Source of the DNA: Escarpia spicata
Taxonomy: Eukaryota > Annelida > Polychaeta > Sabellida > Siboglinidae
Assembly (NCBI GenBank): GCA_963995525.1
Contig: OZ023206.1
Coordinates: 66,673,823 to 66,737,822 of the forward strand
Direction of reading: 5' to 3'
DNA length: 64,000 bases
How positions within the stretch are numbered: position 1 is the first letter of the stretch; each line of letters opens with the position of its first letter. The position numbers were made by a program, and so were the translations under genes. This document shows, in pieces, positions 56,070-64,000 of the stretch. The notes below the pieces were generated by a model that worked only from the letters and a program-made list of their open reading frames with translations, was not told the DNA's origin and ran no database searches.

Positions 56070-56400
56070 AAAAAGGTATCTCACTTGCTGCAGTTTCACT
56101 TTCAGGTTATTCACCGGGTTTTTCAAAGTGGTTCATAAACTTATCCAGTGAAATATTTCCACATTTTTCACTGCTGTTACTTGCTTTATTAAGTATATCC
56201 CAGTATTCTGCAGGCTTGCTATGTTTTAGGTTGCGTAAGTTTTCATATAACTGTTTATGGTAGCATTTTGCTATTTGTTTTTTAAAGCATTTATACCCAC
56301 TAGCCAATTCTCTTAACTCTGCATTAGCTTAGTCATTCTTTATTTTCTTTAGTCTACCTTTTGCTCTCAAATAATCTGTCCTCTTAGTTTTACACATAAA
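56070..56400 (-). pseudogene. LINE ORF2 linker fragment
   Basis: On the minus strand, 56307-56107 encodes a piece typical of the region between endonuclease and RT: YHKQLYENLRNLKHSKPAEY, WDILNKASNSSEKCGNISLD and FMNHF. Upstream, after a frame break, is KRTDYLRAKGRLKKIKND. No RT or endonuclease catalytic motif remains. Its upstream end merges into the repeat shared with 24119-24560. Confidence 0.75.
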
Positions 56401-56790
56401 GACATAATCTAGCGTAACTTGATAAGTCTTTGTAGCAGCACATTTGTACTTCCATTGTATCATTGCAACATAACATGCATACTGTGTGCCACATTTGAAT
56501 GTCATGCATGTAATATTTCCATGCAATCCATTTGCATATATAATGTAAAACTTCAACAGCCGTTTTCTTCATTTTTTTTACCCCTACCATGTTCAATGTT
56601 CCATAACTTCGCTAATGTTTGTAGAAGTCATAATTTGTTAAACCGTGTAAAGCACCCTACCCAACAGTTACAAGAATGTTAGAAAACAATGTTACAATTT
56701 TTCCGACTTATCACTAATTTGGTCAGCCGGGGTCACATATAGACGTATTAGTCCATCCAAAGGACATCACGGCCTTTTGGCACATTTTTC
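56359..56790 (+). repeat. Dispersed repeat shared with 24119-24560
   Basis: Direct partner of the block preceding the hAT-interrupted repeat, including GGTCAGCCGGGGTCACATAT at 56720. Confidence 0.85.
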
Positions 56791-57454
56791 ATAAAACAGT
56801 GTATGTTGTTTATTATAGCCTCATTCTGTGCAAACATCATTTCGTAGCCCAAGGTATTGATAATCCGTTAGTATATAAATTTTTCGGCTATAGGCATCTA
56901 ATGAGATATGAACATCAGTGGTTTATATTATTTGTAAGTACTTCACTCAAATCAACTTTCCCAAAAGTGGTTACACAACTTTGTTGAAATATGTGTTATA
57001 TATTTAGCACAAAGGTATCTTACCAATCACGTTCCTTATTTTGCTAAAAACGGCATAGATCATTAGTTGAATAGACGTGTTCTCACATGTCACAAATCCG
57101 GACCCATATTGACTTTGACATTATAACTTGAGTTTTGCCTAAGTTTGATGCATCAGTGAGTTAGTTCCATTACTCATCTTTATCCTACGCATATAATTAT
57201 ACGTTTAAGAATATTGCATTTTTGCGCCCGTTTGAGGCGTAAATAACGCCCTGGTTTATATCAACACACGCAGATGTATCGGCCATTTTACGCACGCGGT
57301 CCGGTAATGCACGGCCGCAGCGACGCAGACTTGTCTTGTGGAAACCGGGTCGCTATTTGGGCTTCAAAAGGGTACGGATTCTATATAAATGCCGACTAGT
57401 AAATAAGATGCACGATTTTTATTTGGGCTTCAAAAGGGTCAGAATTTCACATCA
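56791..57454. other. Non-coding, short local duplication
   Basis: No gene. A short direct repeat, TATTTGGGCTTCAAAAGGGT, occurs at 57353 and 57420. The part near 57285-57345 is CpG-rich. Confidence 0.5.
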
Positions 57455-57805
57455 TTGCCATTCCTGTCTGTCAGTGGCTTTGATGAGGAGCTCTGGCACG
57501 GAGATGTCCATCCATTCCGTAACCTGTCCATCCAGTTCTTCCTCTGACGTCCACGGCGGCATCTGCCCTCCAGGGTGCCCTGCAGGATCGTCTTCAGGAG
57601 GCTAGCCTTACGACAGTTGCCAGTAGAGGTTCTTGTGGGCCAAACAGGGATGTGACCTTTCCCCGCACATACTCATTGGTCTTATGCTCCATGTTGGAGA
57701 TGCGGGGCATCTTCCTCAAGCACTTGGTTTGGAATACTTTGATCTTTTTCTCATCCTTAGCGAGGAGTGTCCACGTCTTACATCCATATAGAAAGATAGA
57801 TAGGG
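57455..57805 (-). pseudogene. LINE reverse transcriptase C-terminal fragment
   Basis: Minus-strand translation in shifting frames gives KTILQGTLEG, GRRGRQRKNWMDRL and SLF-like pieces, and toward the right EKDQ, ISNMEHKTNEYVRGKVT and WM-DV. This order matches the C terminus of a widespread APE-type LINE family in marine animals, with its RRGRQRK-W-D box. Strongly decayed and 5'-truncated. Confidence 0.75.
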
Positions 57806-60345
57806 ACTTTCAGGAAGAGTCAACTTTTTACGCCCTCCCAATGTCTATGACTACGAGAACTGCTTTCGATAAGGGAATGGCCGATCCTAACGGCGCGAAG
57901 AAAACCTTTCATAAAACCCTTGATCAGTTTTCTGCCTGGGAAGGAGACCATGACCCCCATTAAGGCTACTGCAATCCCCCCTATGTTAGAGCCGGGTTTG
58001 CAGGGCGTTTTTAAGCAGAAAGGTAATCTGAACTCTGACAGTGGTCGTACCACCAAAAGACCTCGGGACTTACAGTGTCTGTCCAGGCAACATTTTAATG
58101 GTCTCATGAGCACAGGATTGGGGTCTGGCAGCTCTGTAGAGATCAGTGGATTATATCCGTTCACAGGAAGGGTTTTCTGCAGACGTATCAGACCAGTTGC
58201 TTTCTGTCTCCAAGCAAATCAATTTCCTTGGCAAGATGTGAGGAGATGGGATTGCCATAGATTCGCAATCTGCTGCAAAATTACACTGGTCCTTCCGGAA
58301 TGCCACTTTAAACCAGGTTGGCTTTCTGCTAAAATGTCAGAAAGATAAATTATGTCAAATCTCAGTTTTTGGTTCGACCCTCTTTAATGGTGAGTTAGCC
58401 AAAGAGGAGTTTGTTGGTGAGGTGTCTCAGAGATTTCGCGATCGTCAACTGATTGATGCTGTCACTGCGATGCGCGTACCATCTTACCGCCCTTCAACGG
58501 CAGTGAACGTTACAAAGAATCGGTACAGGACGAGACTTAATCCCTTTCCTAAACAGGTCTTTCAACATTCTTCAAACACCCCCTCTCGCATATTGTAAGA
58601 GGGTCTTCCTCCCCCACCTACAGGGAAATGGAGGAGAGGCTCTAGCCGTACTTGTCCCTGACGCCATGCGTCACACTCTCCCTGTATACAGGGAACTGCC
58701 TACGCCCGGCGTAATCATAGGTGCAACCGATTATGGTGTAAAACTGAATTCTTCTCCAATTTACAATCATACTCCCTCCAATCTAAAAGTGGGTGGCATT
58801 TTATTCCTACATTCTGGAAGGAAACAGCACAACGGATTTGCAGTTGTCTGCATCAGAATGCTTCGGTGATTTATCACAATCTGAAAAATGCTTATTTCCA
58901 TATATCACCCAATCACCGAGCATCCTGGAAATACTTCCGATTCCAGATCGAGGATGAGTATTTTCAATTTCGGACTGCCCTCGATTTTGCTACAACTCCG
59001 TGGCTGTTCACGAAAATTGTACTGGAAGTAGAGAAGATTGTACACATACAGGGGATTCAGTTGAATCACTACATCGAAGACTGGTTAATTCAAGCGCTGT
59101 CTCAAGTTTTATGCAACCTGCACACCCAGACTGTTCTCTCATTATGTCGCAGTCTGCTCATAAATCTGTAAAAAAAATTCCCACATACCAGTTCAGAAGT
59201 TTCTTTTTCTAGGCTACCAGTTCAATCTGGTCAAGTAACTTTGCACTCCGCTAAGAGACAGATATCTCAAGATAGTGGAGCTATCGTCTATGGCAGGTCA
59301 GGCTAGGTTTGTTGGTGTCTTCCGACAAAGTGGTGCCTCTCGGTCGACTACATTCACGTGAAATTAATTTTGCACTTCGTACCCATTCGGATTTCAGTCG
59401 GTACGCAAATCATTGATTCATACCTCTTCTCCAACCTGTACTCGAGGAACTGACCTGGTGGATGCCGGAACCAAATGTATTCAGGGGTTCAAGGAATACA
59501 CCATGGAATCCAGACATTCATATTCTGACAGATGCATCAGAGCTGCGTTGGGGCACTCATCTAGTTTGGGAGACAACTTCAGGACAGTGGTCACCGGAAT
59601 TTCTCAGACGACACATCAACTTCCTAGAGTTGAAAGTCATCAACCTTGCCCTACTGTTTTGGCTTCCCATGTTACACCATCACACTGTTCTCGTAGAGCT
59701 GGACAATTCCACTGCCGTTGCATACATCAACAAGCGGGGGGGGGGGGGGACACGATTAATTTCTCTGACAAGGCTAGTAGCTCAAATTTTACTATTGAGT
59801 CAGGAGAGAGAAATCGATCTTCGTGCAAGACATATACCCGGCAACAGGAATGTTCTGGCTGATTCTCTGTCGAGGAGAGGTCATATTTAGTCAACAGGAT
59901 GGTGTCTGAATGCATCAGTGTTTCGAGCCATAACTCTGTTATGGGGAGTACCGATGATGGATCTGTTTGCAACCAAACAGAACACTCGTCTTACTCTCGT
60001 CTCTCCAATCCCGATCGATCTGCAGTACCGGTGGACGGTTGTCACTGAGTTCGGTACAGATGTGTGGATATGCTTATCCTCCACATGCACTGATTTCAGC
60101 AGTGTTGCAGAAGATACGACACGACCAATGTCGGATCATACTGGTCGCCGCCGGAAGCACGTTGGTTTACATACCTAATAGCTGTGTTGGTAGATCTACC
60201 ACGGTCACTGCCACCTCTCCCAGATCTGCTGTATCAGGGCAATCTGTACCACTGAGACCCCTCCAACTTGCGGCTTCACACACTACTATTATCAGGGAAG
60301 CCCTTAGAACAGATTTTTTAGAACAAGTTGCTTTAATGAGATGAA
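57806..60345 (+). mobile_element. DIRS-like element remnant, ends and recombinase missing
   Basis: Plus-strand order is gag-like sequence (57860-58560, TRTAFDKGMAD, FNSDSGRTTKRP region), RT (58860-59220, NAYFHISPNHRASWKYFRFQ and NHYIEDWLI where the catalytic LDD reads IED), RNase H (59462-59890, ILTDASELRWGTHL, NFLELKVINLAL, LDNSTAVAYINKRGG, NVLADSLSRRGH), then the conserved post-RNase H segment (VFRAITLLWGVPMMDLFAT). Frame changes are frequent, including around a run of 13 G at about 59738. No inverted terminal repeats or recombinase were seen. It is related to but distinct from the 47-52 kb element. Confidence 0.85.
59462..59890 (+). pseudogene. DIRS remnant RNase H domain
   Basis: 142 codons open. 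The four RNase H positions are visible as D in TDASELRWG, E in LELKVIN, D in LDNSTAVAY and D in LADSLSR. It is the best-preserved piece of this remnant and about 50 percent similar by eye to 49860-50260. Confidence 0.85.
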
Positions 60346-60349
60346 ACTA

Positions 60350-60535
60350 GCTATTTCTACTATTGAGGGATATAGGGATATACTATTGAGGGATATAGAG
60401 GTGCCCTTAGAATGATTGAATCATTCTAAGGGCACCTGAGGGGCCCAAAAATGCAATTTTTTTACACTGTCAAGTGATGTGGTTTTGAGAAGGGCCCTTG
60501 AGACTATCCCCTAACAGTAGATTTTGTGTATTGTG
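60350..60535 (+). repeat. Local duplications, palindrome and dispersed repeat
   Basis: TACTATTGAGGGATATAG occurs twice (about 60358 and 60381). A palindrome at 60401-60435 follows, and then the block shared with 21457-21580 (GTGATGTGGTTTTGAGAAGG, CCTAACAGTAGATTTTGTGT). Confidence 0.88.
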
Positions 60536-61263
60536 CCAGAAACAGAACCTGGCATCTGTCACATGCGGCGTCTGTGTCTTGTTACTATTTGCTTTGCAGT
60601 ATATCTCAATTTATGTTCAGCCTAGCCCAACTATATATTGCATACCTATTGTTTATATAATAGTCTCTGAGAATATTAAATATGATGTGAATTTAAACGT
60701 AAAATACTATGGCATGTATATTGAATATTATGCAGATTGACACAAATTAAAAAGTTGTGTATAGCTAAGTATTGTGTTTTGTTATACAAATGCTTGCACA
60801 AGCCAGTATTATAATGCATAAATATAAGTATACACTGTGTACATAATATACTATATGTAAGTAGTATGACATTAAACTACAAGCTGTACACTGCTACTAT
60901 TAACTATTTAATTTAGTTGCATGTCACCCGTGCCTTTTTAACCACTGCTTACCGCCCTGCCCTTTTAAAAACCTGGGCAAAACACTGGTTCATCTCTTTC
61001 TTCTTTCCATTCTGGGGGAGGATGGTGAGGGCAAAATGAGAACAAAAATTGTGTGCGCATTTTGTTAAATAACCTTTAACTAGATGCGAAATTGCAGTTC
61101 ATCAAATCTCCTGCAAGGTTTCTACAACCACTAGAAATCGGCCTAAATAGCAGAGTATCAGGATCAAATTGAACAGTATTTTTAATAACACATTAACTAA
61201 TTTATACAATCTTCACGAAACGGTGTACTAGAATATTTTATATTCAGGTGTATCTTCACTTGC
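60536..61263. other. Non-coding, no gene seen
   Basis: AT-rich sequence with no domain-bearing frame and no repeat identified. Confidence 0.45.
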
Positions 61264-61630
61264 AGGGGTCAGCACACTTATAGTTTTCCCATTAGTGGGA
61301 CCATGTTAACGTTTTGTCTGATTATAAGAAAACGTGACCTAGAAAATGTATTAAACTTGTCACCTGCCGTTATCATCATCTCATTGACATGCTGGTCGAG
61401 TTTAGTCAAAATCTAATATTTCTAGCTCTTACAAAATGCCTGTATGTATGACACCCGTCAATATTTACAAATGGATGCAGGCAGTAATCCGGCTAAAGGG
61501 TCAACTAGCCAAATTGCTGCCAAATACCCTTCTGCTTAGAAAAATCAGTTAAAAATACTCCATTTTACTGACAACAGCTTTTACAATGACATCTAGAAAT
61601 CTGACTACTCAAATGCACTTATGTCAGAGC
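61264..61630 (+). repeat. Dispersed repeat shared with 23119-23480
   Basis: Direct copy with few differences: GGGGTCAGCACACT.ATAGTT, GTCTGATTATAAGAAAACGT, CATGCTGGTCGAGTTTAGTC and AAATGCACTTATGTCAGA.C. Confidence 0.92.
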
Positions 61631-62907
61631 AAGTGAATATTGGATTATTGACCAAATGTTAGAAAACATACAGCTTCATTACATCAACACCATATCATGC
61701 TTAGAGATACTCACTGTAAGTTGACAATGACAAAGGTTGGAGAGATGTGACGTTCACATCCATTGATAGTTCATAGTCGTAATAGCATAGAATTGTCAAA
61801 TTATTGCTTTGCTATTGGCATGAGGGTAGACATAAGCATTATTGTGTCTGCGTCTACTTCATGTTGCCAGGTCCTTGATGCAGGGGCCATTTTCTCAAAG
61901 TATTTTCCACGCGTGCCATTGTTAAATTACGTTTTATCTTTTACGTGCTTATTACGTTTTACATTGCGAACAACTGATTTACCTCATAAAATGTGAGAAT
62001 CTTGACGTATTTGGGAACACTTTAAAAAACAGGTCTTTCTTACTACCCTTGGGGTTATAAATTAATACCTCTTTGTCATGATGGTAACTGTGAACGATGC
62101 ATGATGTGTGAACCATTTATTTACCTTGCAAATGGTCAATGTTTGGTTTGAAATATGGCATATTATTTTATAAATAATACAGTGTTGCTCATAGACAAAT
62201 GCCCATGATTTGTTGTGTTCCAAGTTTTCAAAACATCACCTGCACACTTCCATATTAATCACTCTCATGTATACATGTGTACAATAATAAGCACAATTGA
62301 TTGACAAAAACAGTACCAATGGAACAAGCGTCCATTCGTGCCACCTGAGTATGTACCATGCATTAACCAACCAGACAACCACAAGTAGCCTGCCCCTTCC
62401 CGTCCCCTAATGAATTCCTGTGCCATCATTCACCAATGCCACACAAGATCAAGACAGCCCATGAACCAGTCATATCAGGTTCCCCGCCACATTGTGTCTG
62501 AGTTGATTATTCCGTCGAATGCCCCATAATATAATTTCAATCAAGGTAAACTATGATTCCTGAACATTTCTGTTTCCGAACAATAAACATGTTACGTCAC
62601 AAGAAGTGTACCTGGTAGTATTAAATTTGTACCTTTACATGTTGTATAAGTTTGCCGGTGGACTTTTCAATTCAGGTTTGTTATAGAATTTTTTTTGTAC
62701 ATTATAACTTCTTCATAGCATTGTCTACTGGCTCTCAGTGTTTGAATAATTAAAAACTCCTTATCGATGAAGCTTTGCTTGATATGTCTGTTGAGAATGG
62801 CATTGTTTAACATCAGGTGCAAGTAATCAATAACAACGAAACGTATCAATACAGTAAGATATATAATACCAACAGTACTGCTAATCGTTCTGGTATTTCT
62901 CCTTCAG
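61631..62907. other. Non-coding; upstream part of the duplicated LRR unit
   Basis: No independent gene. 62350-62520 matches 46390-46560, and the last 40 bp before the exon resemble those before 54343 (polypyrimidine TTTCTCCTTCAG in both). Confidence 0.6.
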
Positions 62908-62991
62908 TTTGAGTTTCAATGAGTTGGACGTCGATGCTATGGAGCACCTATGTGATGCACTGAAGCAGAACATGCCAATCGAGACGCTGCA
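62908..62991 (+). CDS. LRR exon 2 of an NLR-like gene (84 bp)
   Basis: The acceptor TTTCTCCTTCAG ends at 62907 and the donor GTAAGT starts at 62992. The 84-bp exon encodes a 28-residue ribonuclease-inhibitor-type repeat: LSFNELDVDAMEHLCDALKQ, NMPIETL. It fits the LxLSxNxL...LCxALKxN consensus better than exon 1. Both its boundaries are phase 2. If exon 1 were spliced directly to exon 2, the split codon becomes Asn and gives ELNLSFNEL, the expected repeat-to-repeat junction. The 84-bp phase-symmetric exon is typical of NOD-type LRR genes. Confidence 0.83.
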
Positions 62992-63470
62992 GTAAGTACA
63001 CATCATTTGACCTAAAGCTGTGGACACATTGGCATTTTATTCCAGGATGACCCCGGGTCAAGACGTTAACCTATGCTGTGATGACATCATTAATGCTGAT
63101 CAGTGTTTATGTGTTTATTTTACTTTATTCCAAGTCCCTGATATTTTGTAAATATATTGGCTAGCACTAACATTGATGAAGTGTGGGTTGTGTTTGAGAC
63201 ACTTCCTGAAAGAGAGATATGGAAGGAAGATGAGAACAAGGGGCAACTGGAGGGGTTCGTAGAACATTTCATGTCTGTGCCGAGATGGCCCGATAAATTA
63301 ATTTTGATTTGGAATCAGTCTGAACGTGTCAGTTTGTGAAACTGGAATCAACCCACCTCACATGTGAAAACATTCATACTGGTGTAGGATTTGATTCGAA
63401 ATTAGTGTGAATCCGAATCGAGTGTGAACACAGCCTTATATGGTAGAGTGTGGCAAATCGAGCCATTGTT
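62992..63470 (+). repeat. Intron segment duplicated from 54424-54870
   Basis: Same order of blocks as after LRR exon 1. The 60-codon frame at 63157-63339 has no counterpart in the other copy and is unlikely to be coding. Confidence 0.88.
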
Positions 63471-63479
63471 TAGGTATGA

Positions 63480-63602
63480 CATTTCACACAAAGAACTTAA
63501 AAAACACACATTTCACACAAAGAACTTAAAAAACAATGTTTGTGTTACATAACAATGACTTAACCTGTCCATTTCCATAAGTGGACAGGTTAAGTCATTG
63601 TT
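63480..63602. repeat. Short direct duplication plus perfect palindrome
   Basis: ATTTCACACAAAGAACTTAA repeats with a 29-bp period (63481 and 63510). Then AACAATGACTTAACCTGTCC (63551-63571 including the next A) is perfectly complementary to 63582-63602 around a 10-bp loop. Confidence 0.95.
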
Positions 63603-63834
63603 ATTTACAACCCAAGCTGTGAAGCTCATACAAGCATGTGTCGGTGAAATACAAGCTTGGATGCGCATGAATAAACTCAATGCTGACAAAACAGAGGCTA
63701 TTTTGATATGTTCGCCGCACATCAAAAATAAACTTTCTATGACGTACGTAGAACTTGCCAATAACATCGTGCCTACTTCCACTGTGGCCAGGAACAGTGG
63801 TGTTTTCTTCGATGATGCCCTTAGGGCTTAGGCG
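63592..63834 (+). pseudogene. LINE reverse transcriptase fragment (thumb region)
   Basis: Plus-strand frame of about 78 codons from the middle to the end of RT: IQACVGEIQAWMRMNKLNAD, KTEAILICSPH and VARNSGVFFDDALR. This WM..NKL..N.DKTE and ARN.GV..D arrangement follows the catalytic YADD in Jockey/L2-type LINEs. The catalytic motif itself is missing: the frame starts abruptly at the palindrome. Confidence 0.85.
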
Positions 63835-63895
63835 AATTACTCCAAACAGCCCAAACTTGAGCTAACGCAGGAGTTTTATGGTGCTTGTTTGTGCG
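63825..63895 (+). repeat. Dispersed 'TTACTCCAAACAGCCC' repeat, copy 3
   Basis: GGCTTAGGCGAATTACTCCA, AACAGCCCAAACTTGAGCTA, ACGCAGGAGTT and GGTGCTTGTTTGTG, matching 20806-20874 closely. Confidence 0.9.
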
Positions 63896-63949
63896 CATGT
63901 GTTGTGGGTAGTTTGTTTCTTTGATTTTATAGGCACTTTAGGTGACTGG

Positions 63950-64000
63950 GTTGGTGAAAGGAAAGTTCATGATTGTTGTTTGGAATGCCATGGGGGTTTC
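63950..64000 (+). other. Possible start of a LINE endonuclease frame, cut by window end
   Basis: The last bases read KFMIVVWNAMGV in the plus strand, which resembles the beginning of an APE endonuclease (hydrophobic-WNA-G). The window ends before this can be confirmed. Confidence 0.25.

Noticed and set aside
63157..63339. 60-codon plus-strand frame after the second LRR exon
   Set aside because: It starts beyond the splice donor, in intron sequence, and the homologous intron at 54.6 kb has no such frame.

Overview
The window is eukaryotic and almost certainly an animal nuclear genome. It is AT-rich, has spliceosomal exon boundaries, and is dominated by metazoan transposon families: CR1-like LINEs with an SGNH-esterase ORF1, a BED-finger hAT transposon, a Gypsy-type LTR element, and DIRS tyrosine-recombinase retroelements. 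Two short exons encode ribonuclease-inhibitor-type leucine-rich repeats of the kind found in NLR receptors. Marine invertebrates with expanded NLR families (lancelets, echinoderms, hemichordates, cnidarians) fit best. A lancelet is a guess, not a demonstration. No bacterial operon, rRNA, CRISPR array or confident tRNA is visible.

Layout. 1-1.8 kb: a dispersed repeat in reverse orientation. 4.2-5.5 kb: a diverged tandem pair of about 750 bp. 6.2-11.3 kb: two near-identical 2.3-kb inverted arms around a 200-N gap. 12.3-18.3 kb: a CR1-like LINE remnant split by an LTR retrotransposon that keeps both 250-bp LTRs, a tRNA-Leu-like primer site and a 5-bp target duplication. 18.8-21.3 kb: AT-rich tandem units, a tRNA-like sequence and a 0.6-kb element with long inverted ends. 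21.3-33.3 kb: a large dispersed repeat, the counterpart of 1-1.8 kb, into which a structurally intact hAT transposon (24939-28799) and a LINE ending in a TGTC microsatellite tail (about 29380-33146) have inserted.

36.3-40.1 kb: tandem arrays, one broken by a LINE remnant. 40.1-46.0 kb: several CR1-like LINE copies in opposing orientations. One has an open 773-codon reverse-transcriptase frame; another has the inverted-5' structure expected from twin priming. 47.16-52.08 kb: a DIRS1-type element with inverted ends, an internal complementary region and gag, RT/RNase H and tyrosine recombinase reading frames. 52-64 kb: the likely host-gene territory. One LRR exon lies at 54343-54423 and one at 62908-62991, with related flanking introns, separated by 8.5 kb of LINE and DIRS debris and dispersed repeats.

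The genes do not form a pathway. The structure is nested mobile elements inside what looks like the intron of a plus-strand LRR gene. Their order gives a relative history: the dispersed repeat predates the hAT and the LINE, and the CR1-like remnant predates the LTR element. The hAT transposase is the only element gene that looks fully intact. The CR1-like RT frame is open but 5'-truncated, and the Gypsy and DIRS polyproteins carry stops and frameshifts.
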